A DNA stretch of 64,000 nucleotides from Gammaproteobacteria bacterium (GCA_018825305.1 JAHJEO010000020.1:37737-101736), one strand, 5' to 3'. Positions 1-9,345 are shown, counted from the first letter of the stretch. Notes: generated by a model not told the origin, from the sequence alone. Translations and numbers: made by a program.

Positions 1-1
1 G

Positions 2-1969
2 AAAGGCCTCAAGGAAGTCGGCCTGGCCGAGTCACGCATCTTCGACCGTGCGCTGATCGAGAAGGCCGAGCAGGAACTCAAGCGCCAGTACCTGAGCCAG
101 GGCTACTATGCCGTCAATCTCACCACGACGGTGACTCCGCTCGAGCGCAACCGGGTCGGCATCAGCGTCAGCGTCGAGGAAGGCGATATCGCCAAGATCA
201 AGCAGATCAACATCATCGGCGCCAAGGCCTTCAAGGAAAAAGACCTGCTCGACCTGTTCGTGTTGCGCTCGCCCGGTATTCTTACGTGGTACACCAAGAA
301 CGACCAGTATTCGAAGCAGAAACTGTCGGGCGACATCGAGGCTTTGCGTTCCTACTATCTCGACCGCGGCTATCTGGAGTTCAACGTCGAATCCACCCAG
401 GTGTCGATCTCCTCGTCGAAGCAGGACATCTACATCACCATCAACATCACCGAGGGCGAGAAGTACACCGTCTCCTCGGTCAAGCTGGCCGGCAACCTGA
501 CGCTGCCCGAGGCCGAACTGATCAAGCTGGTGCAGGTGAAGCCGGGCGAGGTCTTCTCGCGCGAGAAAATGGCCGACACTACCAAGGCGTTGAGCGAGCG
601 CCTCGGCAACGACGGCTACGCCTTCGCCAACGTCAACGCCGCTCCCGAGCTGGACAAGGCCAAGCGCACGGCGGCCTTCACCATCTTCATCGACCCGGGT
701 CGGCGCGTCTATGTCCGGCGCATCGGCGTCACCGGCAACAACAAGACCCGCGACGAGGTGATCCGCCGCGAGATGCGCCAGCTCGAGGCAGCGTGGTACG
801 ACGGCGACAAGATCAACAAATCCAAGAGCCGCGTCGACAAGCTCGGTTATTTCGAGGATGTCACCATCGAGACACCGCCGGTGGCCGGGACCACCGACCA
901 GGTCGACGTCAACGTCAACGTCAAGGAAAAGCCGACCGGCAACATCATGCTCGGCGCCGGCTACTCCAGTTCGGAAAAGGTCACGCTTTCCGGCTCGATC
1001 GAGCAGCAGAACCTGTTTGGCAGCGGCAAGCACCTCGGCCTCGGCATCAACACCAGCAAGGTCAATACCCTTTATTCCCTCTCCTACACCGACCCCTACT
1101 GGACGGTGGATGGCGTGTCGCTGGGCTGGGATGTCTATCATCGCGATACCGATACCAGTTCGCTGGCGGTCGGCGCCTATGGCGCTCGCTCGACCGGCTT
1201 CGGCCTGCGTACCAGCCTGCCGATTTCCGAGGAAAACTCGGTCAGTTTCGGCCTTTCGGCAGACGTGACCAAGATCAAGGTCACGGCCAACAGCCCGATC
1301 GTGTATCAGGACTACGTGCGCGATTTCGGCGCGCGCAACAATACGCTGCTGGGTACCGCCGGCTGGGGCCGCGACACCCTCGACAGCCGCACCTACCCGA
1401 TGAAGGGCTTTGTCAGCCGCATCGGTGCCGAGGTGGCCTTGCCCGCTGGCAGCATCAAGTACTGGAAGGCCAGTGCTGCGCATACCCACTATTTCCCGAT
1501 CGGCCGCGACTACGCGCTCAAGATCAACGGCGAGGTGGCATCCACGGATGGCTACGGCGGCAAGCCGCTGCCCTTCTTCAAGAACCTCTATGCTGGCGGC
1601 ATCGGCTCGATCCGCGGCTACCAGGGCGGTACCGTCGGTCCGTATGATCCGGTGACGCTGGAGCGCCTCGGCGGCACCCATCGTGTCGTCGGCAACATCG
1701 AGTTCCTGTTCCCGATGCCGGGCATGGGCAAGGACAAGTCGGTACGCCTCGGCGCCTTCCTCGACGGCGGCCGTGTCTGGGGCCAGAGCAGCAACCTGAT
1801 CACCGTGCCCGTAATCGCCGACGATGGTGGCGCCCGTTATAGCGCCGGACTTTCCGTAGCCTGGACCTCGCCGGTTGGTCCGCTCAAGTTCAGCTTCGCC
1901 AGCGCACTCAACAAGAAGACCAACGACAAGACCGAAGGTGTGCAATTCACCATGGGTTCCGCATTCTGA
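2..1969 (+). CDS. bamA: Outer membrane protein assembly factor BamA (5' truncated by window edge)
   Basis: BamA is the central beta-barrel of the BAM complex, which folds and inserts outer-membrane proteins. Reading is open from base 2, with no start in the window, so the signal peptide and first POTRA domain are missing. The visible part begins in a POTRA domain (GYYAVNLTTTV), has further POTRA repeats up to about codon 310, and then a C-terminal Omp85 barrel. The barrel carries the conserved IRGYQGGTVGP segment and ends in Phe (GSAF), the usual C-terminal barrel signal. It heads the bamA-skp-lpxD-fabZ-lpxA-lpxB-rnhB cluster typical of proteobacteria. Confidence 0.97.
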   Translation, partial: KGLKEVGLAESRIFDRALIEKAEQELKRQYLSQGYYAVNLTTTVTPLERNRVGISVSVEEGDIAKIKQINIIGAKAFKEKDLLDLFVLRSPGILTWYTKNDQYSKQKLSGDIEALRSYYLDRGYLEFNVESTQVSISSSKQDIYITINITEGEKYTVSSVKLAGNLTLPEAELIKLVQVKPGEVFSREKMADTTKALSERLGNDGYAFANVNAAPELDKAKRTAAFTIFIDPGRRVYVRRIGVTGNNKTRDEVIRREMRQLEAAWYDGDKINKSKSRVDKLGYFEDVTIETPPVAGTTDQVDVNVNVKEKPTGNIMLGAGYSSSEKVTLSGSIEQQNLFGSGKHLGLGINTSKVNTLYSLSYTDPYWTVDGVSLGWDVYHRDTDTSSLAVGAYGARSTGFGLRTSLPISEENSVSFGLSADVTKIKVTANSPIVYQDYVRDFGARNNTLLGTAGWGRDTLDSRTYPMKGFVSRIGAEVALPAGSIKYWKASAAHTHYFPIGRDYALKINGEVASTDGYGGKPLPFFKNLYAGGIGSIRGYQGGTVGPYDPVTLERLGGTHRVVGNIEFLFPMPGMGKDKSVRLGAFLDGGRVWGQSSNLITVPVIADDGGARYSAGLSVAWTSPVGPLKFSFASALNKKTNDKTEGVQFTMGSAF

Positions 1970-1988
1970 TATTCGCAGGAGAGACCAG

Positions 1989-2492
1989 TTGAAAAAAACC
2001 TTGATTACCATTGCGGCGCTGACCCTGTCACTGGCTGCCGCCCCGGCTCTGGCCGAAACCCGGATCGGCTTCGTCAATGGCCAGAAGGTGATCAACGAGT
2101 CGCCGCAGGCGGCCAAGGCCAAGAAGAAGCTCGAGAAGGAGTTCGAGAAGCGCGATCAGGATTTGCAGAAGCTGGCCAAGCAGCTGCAGGCGACTCAGGA
2201 ATCTCTCGAGAAGAATTCCGTGACCATGTCCGAGACCGATCGTCGCACCAAGGAGCGCGAGTTCAATGACCTGAACCGCGATTTCCAGCGCAAGCAGCGG
2301 GAATTCCGCGAAGATCTCAATCTGCGCCAGAACGAAGAAATGGCCGGCATCTACGAGCGGGTCAACAAGGTCATCAAGCAGGTGGCAGAGGCCGAGAAGT
2401 ACGACCTTATTCTGCAAGAGGGCGTTTACGTCAGCCCCAAACTGGACATCACCGACAAGGTCATCAAGGCCTTGGCCGACAGTTCCAAGTAA
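1989..2492 (+). CDS. skp: Periplasmic chaperone Skp/OmpH
   Basis: Skp is a trimeric periplasmic chaperone that holds unfolded outer-membrane proteins for the BAM complex. The 167-aa product has a signal peptide (KKTLITIAALTLSLAAAPALA) with cleavage expected before ETRIGFVN. A long charged helical region follows at about residues 45-125, rich in Lys, Glu and Gln, forming the Skp tentacles. A TTG start at 1989 was chosen because it follows a CAGGAGAG ribosome binding site and gives a complete signal peptide; an upstream extension would run into bamA. It sits 19 bp after bamA and before lpxD, the standard position. Confidence 0.95.
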   Translation: MKKTLITIAALTLSLAAAPALAETRIGFVNGQKVINESPQAAKAKKKLEKEFEKRDQDLQKLAKQLQATQESLEKNSVTMSETDRRTKEREFNDLNRDFQRKQREFREDLNLRQNEEMAGIYERVNKVIKQVAEAEKYDLILQEGVYVSPKLDITDKVIKALADSSK

Positions 2493-2515
2493 TACTACAT
2501 TCCGGCGTGTAGCCC

Positions 2516-3535
2516 GTGGTTCGCCTCGACGAGATTGTCGCCCGCTTCGGCGGGGATCTCGTCGGTAATGGCGGGATTTTGGTTCGCGGCGTCGCCACGC
2601 TGGAGTCGGCCGAAGCCGATCAACTCGGCTTCCTGTCCAATTCGAAATATCAGGGCCAGCTTGCGGTAACGCGTGCGGCTGCGGTGATTCTTGGGCCGGA
2701 GGCGCGCGACGCCTGCCCGGTTGCGGCCATCGTGACGGCGCAACCCTACCTCTACTTCGCCCGTGTCGCGCAGTGGTTCAATCCGCCCCCCCGGCCGGCC
2801 GTCGGCGTCCATCCATCGGCTGTGGTCGAGACCGTAATTCCGGCCAGCGTCAGCGTCGGCCCCCATGCATGGATCGGAGCCGGAGCATCCATCGGCGAGA
2901 ACACGGTGGTCGGTGCCGGCTGCGCCATCGGAGAAAACGCCCGAATCGGCGCCGGCTCATGGCTTCACCCCAGGGTAACGGTCGCGGCCGGCTGCCGCAT
3001 CGGCGAGCGCGCCATCGTTCATTCCGGGGCGGTCATCGGCTCTGACGGATTCGGTTTTGCCCGCGATGCCGCCGCATGGGTGAAGATTCCGCAAACGGGC
3101 CGCGTCGTCGTCGGCGACGACGTCGAGATCGGTGCCAACACCACCATCGACCGGGGCGCGCTCGAAGACACGGTGATCGGCGACGGGGTGAAACTCGACA
3201 ACCAGATCCAGGTTGCCCATAACGTCCATATCGGTGCGAACACCGCCATGGCCGGCTGCGTCGGCATCGCCGGCAGTGCAAAAGTCGGCGCTGGCTGCAC
3301 GGTGGGTGGCGGCGCCATCATCCTCGGCCACATCGAGCTGGCGGACGGCGTGCATGTCTCGGCCGGCACGCTGGTGTCAAAGTCGATTGCAACGCCCGGC
3401 AGCTACACCGGCACGGTGCCGTTCATGGCCCACGCCGACTGGTTGAAGAACTTCTCGCGCCTGCGCCATCTTGACGCGATGGCCGATAAAATACGCGCCC
3501 TCGAAATGCGCCTCGCCGAACTGGAGAATCGCTAG
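2516..3535 (+). CDS. lpxD: UDP-3-O-acylglucosamine N-acyltransferase LpxD
   Basis: LpxD adds the second acyl chain to UDP-3-O-acyl-glucosamine in lipid A synthesis, in the cytoplasm. The 339-aa product has the N-terminal uridine-binding domain (about residues 1-100) and then a left-handed beta-helix of hexapeptide repeats. The catalytic His lies in QVAHNVHIG, and a short C-terminal helix ([12 protein letters not shown]) closes the protein. The GTG start at 2516 has no strong Shine-Dalgarno sequence. The stretch encoding AKVGAGCTV matches the dispersed 25-bp repeat described elsewhere, although LpxD homologues naturally have a similar AKIG peptide there. Confidence 0.96.
   Translation: MVRLDEIVARFGGDLVGNGGILVRGVATLESAEADQLGFLSNSKYQGQLAVTRAAAVILGPEARDACPVAAIVTAQPYLYFARVAQWFNPPPRPAVGVHPSAVVETVIPASVSVGPHAWIGAGASIGENTVVGAGCAIGENARIGAGSWLHPRVTVAAGCRIGERAIVHSGAVIGSDGFGFARDAAAWVKIPQTGRVVVGDDVEIGANTTIDRGALEDTVIGDGVKLDNQIQVAHNVHIGANTAMAGCVGIAGSAKVGAGCTVGGGAIILGHIELADGVHVSAGTLVSKSIATPGSYTGTVPFMAHADWLKNFSRLRHLDAMADKIRALEMRLAELENR
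3280..3304 (+). repeat. Dispersed 25-bp repeat, copy 1 (in lpxD)
   Basis: This copy has two mismatches to the consensus whose core is GTCGGCGCTGGCGGCACGGC. It is in frame in lpxD and encodes KVGAGCTV. Because LpxD is conserved here, the match could partly be convergent. Confidence 0.5.
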
Positions 3536-3647
3536 TGACCCCCATCCCCCCGCCCCCCTTCCCGAGGAAGGGGTTGACGGTTGTTCGCGGGCTTCGCCCG
3601 CTCCATGATTTGGCCGTCTCTCCTCGGGGCGGCCCTTCGGAGAAACC
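3536..3647. repeat. Hairpin-rich GC element between lpxD and fabZ
   Basis: A 112-bp spacer interrupts an otherwise tightly packed operon. It holds a perfect 8-bp stem-loop (CCCCTTCC-CGA-GGAAGGGG, 3555-3573) and a second one (GCGGGC-TTC-GCCCGC, 3587-3601), with a C-rich leader and a final GGCCCTTCGG. There is no T-run, so it does not look like a simple terminator. It resembles small GC-rich intergenic repeats of betaproteobacteria. Confidence 0.6.
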
Positions 3648-4094
3648 ATGACCTCGATGGACATCCACGAAATCCTCGAACACCTGCCGCACCGCTACCC
3701 CATCCTGCTGGTCGATCGGGTGCTCGAGGTGGTGCCGGGCGAGCGCATCAAGGCGCTGAAGAACGTCTCCGTGAATGAGCCCTTCTTTCCTGGCCACTAT
3801 CCGCACCACCCGGTGATGCCGGGCGTGCTGATCGTCGAGGCGATGGCACAGGCGGCGGCGATCCTGTCCTTCAAGACCATGGGCGGCAAGCCCGACGACA
3901 AGTCGGTCTATTATTTCGTCGGCATTGATGGCGCGCGCTTCAAGAAGCCGGTGAGTCCGGGTGATCAACTGATCCTCGACGTCTCGATAACTGCCAGCAA
4001 AAGGGGCATCTGGAAGTTCGCCGCCAAGGCGACGGTCGATGGCCAGCTTGCGACCGAGGCCGAGCTGATGTGCACGGTGCGCCCCGTCGAATGA
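3648..4094 (+). CDS. fabZ: 3-hydroxyacyl-ACP dehydratase FabZ
   Basis: FabZ dehydrates (3R)-hydroxyacyl-ACP in fatty acid elongation, drawing on the same hydroxyacyl pool used by LpxA and LpxD. The 148-aa hot-dog-fold protein begins [21 protein letters not shown]. It has the active-site segment [20 protein letters not shown] with catalytic His and Glu. Its stop codon overlaps the lpxA start by four bases (ATGA), so the two are translationally coupled. Of the two Met codons near the start, 3648 was chosen. Confidence 0.96.
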   Translation: MTSMDIHEILEHLPHRYPILLVDRVLEVVPGERIKALKNVSVNEPFFPGHYPHHPVMPGVLIVEAMAQAAAILSFKTMGGKPDDKSVYYFVGIDGARFKKPVSPGDQLILDVSITASKRGIWKFAAKATVDGQLATEAELMCTVRPVE

Positions 4095-4864
4095 GCATTC
4101 ACCCGACAGCCGTCGTCCATCCTGGCGCCAAACTCGGCGCCGGCGTGGACATCGGCGCCTATACGCTGGTCGGCGAGCATGTCGAGATCGGCGACGGTAC
4201 CCGCGTCGGTCCGCATGTCGTCATCGACGGCCATACCCGGATCGGCCGCGACAACCACATTTTCCAGTTCAGCTCCATCGGCGCGGCACCACAGGACAAG
4301 AAGTACGCCGGTGAGCCGACACGGCTGGAAATTGGCGACCGCAACACCATCCGCGAGTTCTGCACCTTCAATTGCGGCACGGCCCAGGACGTCGGAGTGA
4401 CCCGCGTTGGCAGCGACAACTGGATCATGGCCTATGTCCATCTGGCGCATGACTGCCAGGTCGGCAGCAACACCATATTCGCCAACAACGCGCAACTCGC
4501 CGGACACGTCCATGTCGGCGACTGGACCATCCTCGGCGGCTTCACCGTCGTGCACCAGTTTGTACGCATCGGTGCCCACAGCATGACGGCGATGGGCACG
4601 ATCCTGCTGCAGGACCTGCCGCCCTTCGTGACGGCGTCGGGCAACCCGTCGGCGCCGCACGGCATCAACAGCGAAGGCCTCAAGCGCCGCGGCTTTTCGC
4701 CGGAGGCGGTGGCGGCGATCAAGCGTGCCTACAAGACGCTCTACAAGTCCGGATTGCCGCTGGCCGAGGCGAAGGCCGAAATCACTGCGGCGGTGGGCGC
4801 AGCCCCCGAACTTGGAATCCTCGCCGACTTTCTTGCCGTGCCCGGTCGGGGCATCGTCCGCTAA
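4091..4864 (+). CDS. lpxA: UDP-N-acetylglucosamine acyltransferase LpxA
   Basis: LpxA transfers a 3-hydroxyacyl chain from ACP to UDP-GlcNAc, the first step of lipid A synthesis. The 257-aa product opens [16 protein letters not shown] and runs through a hexapeptide-repeat beta-helix with the catalytic His in [12 protein letters not shown] helical C-terminal domain (about 190-257) follows. The ATG at 4091 overlaps the fabZ stop, and lpxB begins on the base after the lpxA stop. Confidence 0.97.
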   Translation: MSIHPTAVVHPGAKLGAGVDIGAYTLVGEHVEIGDGTRVGPHVVIDGHTRIGRDNHIFQFSSIGAAPQDKKYAGEPTRLEIGDRNTIREFCTFNCGTAQDVGVTRVGSDNWIMAYVHLAHDCQVGSNTIFANNAQLAGHVHVGDWTILGGFTVVHQFVRIGAHSMTAMGTILLQDLPPFVTASGNPSAPHGINSEGLKRRGFSPEAVAAIKRAYKTLYKSGLPLAEAKAEITAAVGAAPELGILADFLAVPGRGIVR

Positions 4865-6097
4865 ATGAGCCTCTGCATCGCCATGGTGGCCGGCGAGGCC
4901 TCCGGTGACCTGCTGGCCGCGCACCTGATCGCGGCGCTCAAGCAGCATCTGCCCGATGCACGCTTCGTCGGCATCGGCGGCACCAAGATGGAAATGCAGG
5001 GCTTCGACGCCTGGTGGCCGGCGGAGAAGCTGTCGGTGCGCGGCTATGTCGAGGTGCTGCGTCACTATCGCGAGATCACCGGCATCCGCCGCGACCTGCT
5101 GTCGCGGCTGCTGCGGGAAAAGCCGGACGTCTTCATCGGTGTTGACGCGCCCGACTTCAACCTTTGGCTGGAGCAGCGGCTAAAGGCGCGCGGCATTCCG
5201 GCCATCCATTACGTCAGCCCCTCGGTCTGGGCCTGGCGTGGTGGGCGCATCCGCAAGATCGCTCGCGCCGTGACGCACATGCTGGCCCTGTTCCCGTTCG
5301 AGCCGGCCCTCTATCGGAAGCAAGAGGTGCCGGTGACTTACGTCGGCCATCCGCTGGCCGACGTAATCCCGCTGGTAATCGAAAAAAAGGCCGCACGCGA
5401 ACGGCTCGACATCGAAGGTGCCGCGCCGGTGTTCGCCCTGCTGCCCGGCAGCCGCCAGTCCGAATTGCAGGCCATGGCCGAGTTGTTCATCGAGACGGCA
5501 CAGAAGCTGGCCGGGCGTTTTCCCGATGCCCGCTTTCTGGTGCCGCTGACGACGCGCGAAACCCGCAACCAGTTCGAGGAGGCGCTCTGGAAGTGCGGCG
5601 CGCAGGAGATGCTGGACAACGCGTCCCCGAAACTCGCTTCCTTCGCTGCCCCCCGCGGGGGGGGCGATGGCGCTCTGGGGCAGCCCGGCGGCGCCATCAA
5701 GCTGATGTTCGGCCACGCCCAGGATGCGTTGGCCGCCGCCGACGTCGCACTGGTGGCCAGCGGCACGGCGACGCTGGAAACCGCGCTGATAAAGACGCCG
5801 CTGGTGATCGCCTACCGCATGTCGCCGTGGTCATGGCGGCTGATGCGGCGCATGCGTTACCAGCCCTGGGTCGGACTGCCCAACATCCTTGCGGGCCGCT
5901 TCGTCGTGCCGGAGTTTTTGCAGGATGACGCCACTGCCGACAACCTGGCGCAGGCGCTCGGCAATCTGTACGCCGACCGCCAGGTGCGGGAAAAACTGCG
6001 GCAGGTTTTCACGGAAATCCACACCACGCTGCGCCAGAACACGTCGGCGAAGGCCGCCGCCGCCATCCTGCCCTACCTTGGTCGGGCGGCGGCGTGA
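4865..6097 (+). CDS. lpxB: Lipid-A-disaccharide synthase LpxB with an in-frame insertion
   Basis: LpxB condenses UDP-2,3-diacylglucosamine with lipid X to form the lipid A disaccharide at the inner membrane. The 410-aa GT19 enzyme has [16 protein letters not shown] at the N terminus and [17 protein letters not shown] in the middle. [12 protein letters not shown] with the following segment forms the nucleotide-sugar site. It is longer than the usual roughly 380 residues because about 29 residues ([16 protein letters not shown] and following) lie between GAQE and [10 protein letters not shown]. The underlying DNA is a palindromic GC-rich tract, so this looks like a small element inserted in frame. 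The rest of the protein is intact, so it is probably functional. Confidence 0.95.
   Translation: MSLCIAMVAGEASGDLLAAHLIAALKQHLPDARFVGIGGTKMEMQGFDAWWPAEKLSVRGYVEVLRHYREITGIRRDLLSRLLREKPDVFIGVDAPDFNLWLEQRLKARGIPAIHYVSPSVWAWRGGRIRKIARAVTHMLALFPFEPALYRKQEVPVTYVGHPLADVIPLVIEKKAARERLDIEGAAPVFALLPGSRQSELQAMAELFIETAQKLAGRFPDARFLVPLTTRETRNQFEEALWKCGAQEMLDNASPKLASFAAPRGGGDGALGQPGGAIKLMFGHAQDALAAADVALVASGTATLETALIKTPLVIAYRMSPWSWRLMRRMRYQPWVGLPNILAGRFVVPEFLQDDATADNLAQALGNLYADRQVREKLRQVFTEIHTTLRQNTSAKAAAAILPYLGRAAA
5612..5697 (+). repeat. GC-palindromic in-frame insertion in lpxB
   Basis: The segment encodes [18 protein letters not shown], which is foreign to LpxB. It contains a CCCCCCGCGGGGGG palindrome flanked by CTGCCCC and GGGGCAG arms. 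The edges are approximate and were judged by comparison with the expected LpxB sequence, from memory of the family. Confidence 0.6.
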
Positions 6098-6657
6098 TCG
6101 CCGGTGTGGACGAGGCCGGCCGGGGGCCGCTGGCCGGCGCGGTGTTCGCCGCGGCGGTGATCCTCGATCCGGCGCGACCGATTGTCGGCCTCAACGATTC
6201 GAAGAAGCTCAGCGAGCGCCGTCGCGAGTGCCTTGAAATCGAGATCAAGAGCCGGGCGCTGGCCTGGTCCGTGGCATCGGCATCGGTCGAGGAAATCGAC
6301 GCGCTCAACATCCTGCAAGCCACGCTGCTGGCGATGAAGCGCGCGGTCGAGTCGCTGGCGGCGACGCCTTCCGAGGTGTTGATCGACGGCAACCGCTGCC
6401 CACGGCTGGACATCCCGGCACGAGCGATCATCGGCGGCGATGCCACGGTGGCGGAAATATCGGCCGCCTCGATCCTGGCCAAGACCGCGCGCGATGCCGA
6501 GATGCGCCTGCTGCACCTGAGTTTTCCGCAATACGGCCTCGACCGCCATAAAGGCTACGGCACCGCCGCGCACCTTGCGGCGCTGGCCACGCACGGTGCG
6601 GCGCCGTTCCATCGCCGCAGTTTCGCGCCCGTTCGCGCCGTCCTTCAAGGAGCCTAA
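6094..6657 (+). CDS. rnhB: Ribonuclease HII
   Basis: RNase HII cleaves the RNA strand of RNA-DNA hybrids and removes misincorporated ribonucleotides. The 187-aa protein has the [12 protein letters not shown] motif with the first two acidic catalytic residues, [11 protein letters not shown], and VLIDGNRCP with a further catalytic Asp. The [11 protein letters not shown] motif lies near the C terminus. The GTG start at 6094 overlaps the lpxB stop by 4 bp. Closing the lpx operon is its usual place. Confidence 0.96.
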   Translation: MIAGVDEAGRGPLAGAVFAAAVILDPARPIVGLNDSKKLSERRRECLEIEIKSRALAWSVASASVEEIDALNILQATLLAMKRAVESLAATPSEVLIDGNRCPRLDIPARAIIGGDATVAEISAASILAKTARDAEMRLLHLSFPQYGLDRHKGYGTAAHLAALATHGAAPFHRRSFAPVRAVLQGA

Positions 6658-6661
6658 TGAA

Positions 6662-7126
6662 ATGATGCCAGTCCTTGTTTTGCTTCACCTCGCCGGCGTC
6701 ATCGTCTGGGTCGGCGGCATGTTCTTCGCCCACTACTGTTTGCGGCCGGTCGCCGCCGCGCAATTGCAGCCGGCGCAGCGGTTGCCGCTGCTGGCCGGGG
6801 TGCTCGGCCGCTTCTTCGGCGCGGTCGAAGTCGCCGTCGGCACCATCCTCGGCTCGGGCTTCGCCATGATGCTCGTCGTCAGCTTCAAGAACGCGCTGCT
6901 GCACTGGCACGTCATGATGGCCACCGGCCTCGTCATGGCCGGCGTCTTCGTCTATATCGATGCGGTGCTCTATCGCCGCCTCGCCGCGGCCGTCGCGGCA
7001 GAGGACTGGCCGGCAGGCGGCGCGGCGATGGAGCGCATCCGCAAGCTGGTGGCCTTCAACCTGCACCTCGGCATCGCCACCATCCTCATCGCCACGCTGG
7101 GTGCCTATTTCGGCCGCGGCCTGTAA
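6662..7126 (+). CDS. CopD-like four-helix membrane protein
   Basis: This protein of about 154 aa is almost entirely hydrophobic, with four predicted membrane helices. It begins MMPVLVLLHLAGVIVWVGG, the pattern of the CopD/YcnJ membrane family. His residues in the first helix (LLHLAGV), FFAHY and LLHWHV could bind haem or metal, but the role is unknown. AAGGAG at 6647-6652 supports a start at 6662 or 6665. Its 3' end overlaps the convergent senB-like gene by about 22 bp. Confidence 0.8.
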   Translation: MMPVLVLLHLAGVIVWVGGMFFAHYCLRPVAAAQLQPAQRLPLLAGVLGRFFGAVEVAVGTILGSGFAMMLVVSFKNALLHWHVMMATGLVMAGVFVYIDAVLYRRLAAAVAAEDWPAGGAAMERIRKLVAFNLHLGIATILIATLGAYFGRGL

Positions 7127-8076
7127 AAGTCGGCGGTAGCGGCACGCCAAGCCGCGATCTCCCGTCTTGGCCGGAAGAGCGGCTGACGGGCCGCTAGCGC
7201 CGCGTGAAGCGCCATGACGAATCCGGGTTCGTCATGTACTCGACGCATCAGCCGGGCAAGTGCGGCGCTGTCGCCCACCGGGAAATAGCCCGGATAGCTT
7301 TCGCCCAGCAGCCCGATGTTGCCCGGGATGTCGCTGGCCAGCACCGGCACGCCGTGCACGATGGCTTCCGATATCACATGGGCGCCACCTTCGAGACGGG
7401 AACTGACGATCAGGGCATGACTCTCGCGCAACAGCTTGAGCGCGCGCCAGTGCGGCACCTCGCCGAGCCAGCGAAAACGCGGTTCCGCGCCCATCAGGGC
7501 CATGGTCTCGTCGTGCCAGACCGGTGCCAGCGCCGCGCCGGCCGCGACCACGCGCAGGCCCGGCAGGTCCGGGAGTTCGGCCAGCGCCAGCGCGGCGCGC
7601 AGCGGATCCTTCTCCTCGCGCAAATGGCCGATCACCGCGAAGCGGGTGAAGCGGTGCGGCGGCTGCCACGGGCCGCGCGCGGTTTCGGACTGGTGGATGA
7701 CCAGTGCCTTCGCCCGCTGCAGCGGCGTCAGTTCGTCGAGGGCCGCGGCCTGCAACACGATCAGGCGGTCGGCCCGTTCCAGCGAATCGGCTGCGGCCGG
7801 GTCGGTGCGAATGTCGCGATAGATGTCGGTGCCGGTGAGCGCGAGCATCAGCGGGCTGTCGCCGCGGCGCTGGCGCCAGGCCAGCAGCGACGGCCGGCTG
7901 CGCCGCGCGTGCAGGGCGACCATCAGATCCTGGTCGCCGTCCTGCCATTCGGTGACGATGTCGACGCGCCAGCCGAACTGGCGCAGGATGCCGGCCCAGC
8001 GTACCGCCGTGTTGCGGTTGCCGGCGCGCGAGCCGGGCGGGGCCGGCGTGACGATGACACAGCGAAGCTTGCGCAT
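7105..8076 (-). CDS. senB: SenB-type glycosyltransferase (TIGR04348-like), orphan
   Basis: SenB-family enzymes are GT4-like glycosyltransferases; the characterised member makes a selenosugar from selenophosphate and UDP-GlcNAc on the way to selenoneine. The 323-aa product has the family N terminus VIVTPAPPGSRAGNRNTAVR, then LMVALHARRS and LALTGTDIYRDI. The C-terminal half has the sugar-nucleotide region SSRLEGGAHVISEAIVHG. The ATG at 8076 was preferred over an upstream Met because it opens directly into the conserved motif. No senA or selD/senC homologue lies nearby, so the substrate is unproven. The C-terminal WRAATADFYRP falls in a copy of the dispersed repeat. Confidence 0.8.
   Translation of the reverse strand: MRKLRCVIVTPAPPGSRAGNRNTAVRWAGILRQFGWRVDIVTEWQDGDQDLMVALHARRSRPSLLAWRQRRGDSPLMLALTGTDIYRDIRTDPAAADSLERADRLIVLQAAALDELTPLQRAKALVIHQSETARGPWQPPHRFTRFAVIGHLREEKDPLRAALALAELPDLPGLRVVAAGAALAPVWHDETMALMGAEPRFRWLGEVPHWRALKLLRESHALIVSSRLEGGAHVISEAIVHGVPVLASDIPGNIGLLGESYPGYFPVGDSAALARLMRRVHDEPGFVMALHAALAARQPLFRPRREIAAWRAATADFYRPRPK
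7125..7149 (+). repeat. Dispersed 25-bp repeat, copy 2 (3' end of senB-like gene)
   Basis: A degenerate copy with about four differences from consensus, reading + strand AAAAGTCGGCGGTAGCGGCA. It begins within the stop codon of the CopD-like gene and covers the last codons of the convergent glycosyltransferase gene. Confidence 0.65.
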
Positions 8077-8090
8077 GCGAAGATGGTGCC

Positions 8091-8873
8091 ATGAAAACAC
8101 TGGCCTCACGCGACAATTCCACTTTCAAGGCGCTGCGCGCCATCGCGGACGATCCGCGCCGCCACGGCCGTACGCTGCTCGATGGCCCGCACCTGCTGGC
8201 CGCTTATCTGGACAAGGTCGGTCCGCCGCTGCGCGTCGCGGTCAGCGAGGCCGGTGCGGCGCATCCCGAAGTGGAGGCCTTGCTGGGGCGCTGCGCGGGC
8301 TGCGAGACGCTGGCGTTGCGCGACGCGCTGTTCGCGGAGCTTTCCGGCGTGGAAACGCCTGTCGGCATCCTCGCCGAGATCGCCATACCGCTTCAACCGA
8401 TGACGAATGTGGCCGCATCCTGCGTGCTGCTTGATGCCGTGCAGGATGCCGGCAACGTCGGCACCATCCTGCGCACCGCCGCCGCCGCGGGGATACGCGA
8501 CGTCGTTCTCGGCAGCGGTTGCGCCGGTGCGTGGACGTCCAAGGTGCTGCGGGCGGGGCAGGGGGCACACTTCGACATCGTCATCCGCGAGCGCGTCGAC
8601 CTGCCGGATTTTCTGGCGAACTACGCCGGTGTCGGCATCGCCACTGTGGCGCGCGAAGGCGAGTCGCTTTATGACCTCGACCTTGCCGGCCCGGTGGCGT
8701 GGATCTTCGGCAACGAAGGTGCCGGTATTTCGGAAAAGTCGGCGCTGGCGGCACGGCGACGCACCACGATTCCGCTGGCGCCGGGCTGCGAGTCGCTCAA
8801 CGTCGCGGCTGCCGCGGCGATCTGCCTGTTCGAGGAGCGACGGCAGAAGCTCGCTACAATGCAGCAACGATGA
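8091..8873 (+). CDS. TrmH/SpoU-family RNA 2'-O-methyltransferase
   Basis: A SPOUT methyltransferase of 260 aa that probably methylates a ribose in rRNA or tRNA using AdoMet. An N-terminal substrate-binding domain (LASRDNSTFKALRAIADDPR) precedes the catalytic knot. The three SpoU motifs are present: LLDAVQDAGNVGTILRTAAA, WIFGNEGAGIS and ESLNVAAAAAICLFE. Between motifs 2 and 3 the sequence EKSALAARRRTT is encoded by a perfect copy of the dispersed repeat. The gene is divergent from the senB-like gene with only 14 bp between starts. The exact RNA target cannot be read from sequence. Confidence 0.9.
   Translation: MKTLASRDNSTFKALRAIADDPRRHGRTLLDGPHLLAAYLDKVGPPLRVAVSEAGAAHPEVEALLGRCAGCETLALRDALFAELSGVETPVGILAEIAIPLQPMTNVAASCVLLDAVQDAGNVGTILRTAAAAGIRDVVLGSGCAGAWTSKVLRAGQGAHFDIVIRERVDLPDFLANYAGVGIATVAREGESLYDLDLAGPVAWIFGNEGAGISEKSALAARRRTTIPLAPGCESLNVAAAAAICLFEERRQKLATMQQR
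8734..8758 (+). repeat. Dispersed 25-bp repeat, copy 3 (perfect; in SpoU methyltransferase)
   Basis: A perfect match to the consensus, in frame and encoding KSALAARR within the knot domain between SpoU motifs 2 and 3. Confidence 0.9.
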
Positions 8874-8895
8874 TGCGACTTCATGAGGAATGACG

Positions 8896-9345
8896 ATGGA
8901 ACTTGAATGGTGGCACTGGGCAGTCGGCGGCATCATCCTGATCCTGGCGGAACTGGCGGTGCCGGCCTTCGTGCTGGTCTGGTTCGGGCTCGGCGCGCTG
9001 GTGCTGGCGCTGGTCGTGGCAATCGCGCCGACGCTGGGGATCACGGCACAACTGGCCATTTGGCTACTTGTTTCTCTCGCATTCATCGTCTTCTGGTTCA
9101 AGGTCTTCAAGCCCGGGAGCCACAAGACGCGCATCGGCATGTCGGCCAGCGAGGTGATCGGCGAAATCGGCATGCTGACCCACGACGTCGCGCCGTTCGC
9201 GCGCGGCGAAGTGCGTTTCCAGAAACCCATGGTCGGCGCCGATGTCTGGCCTTGCATCGCCGACGAGGAAATCAAGGCGGGCGAGCGCGTCAGGGTGCTG
9301 GAAGTCGATGGCAGTCTGTTGAAAGTCGGAAGGAGTGGATCATGA
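8896..9345 (+). CDS. NfeD-family membrane protein
   Basis: NfeD-like proteins pair with SPFH/stomatin proteins in bacterial membranes. The 149-aa product has an N-terminal block of two to three membrane helices (WHWAVGGIILILAELAVPAFV to about residue 75) and a C-terminal OB-fold domain starting near GMSASEVIGEIG. The ATG at 8896 sits 7 bp after GAGGA; an in-frame ATG at 8890 is possible but too close. Its stop overlaps the start of the SPFH gene by 4 bp. Confidence 0.9.
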   Translation: MELEWWHWAVGGIILILAELAVPAFVLVWFGLGALVLALVVAIAPTLGITAQLAIWLLVSLAFIVFWFKVFKPGSHKTRIGMSASEVIGEIGMLTHDVAPFARGEVRFQKPMVGADVWPCIADEEIKAGERVRVLEVDGSLLKVGRSGS

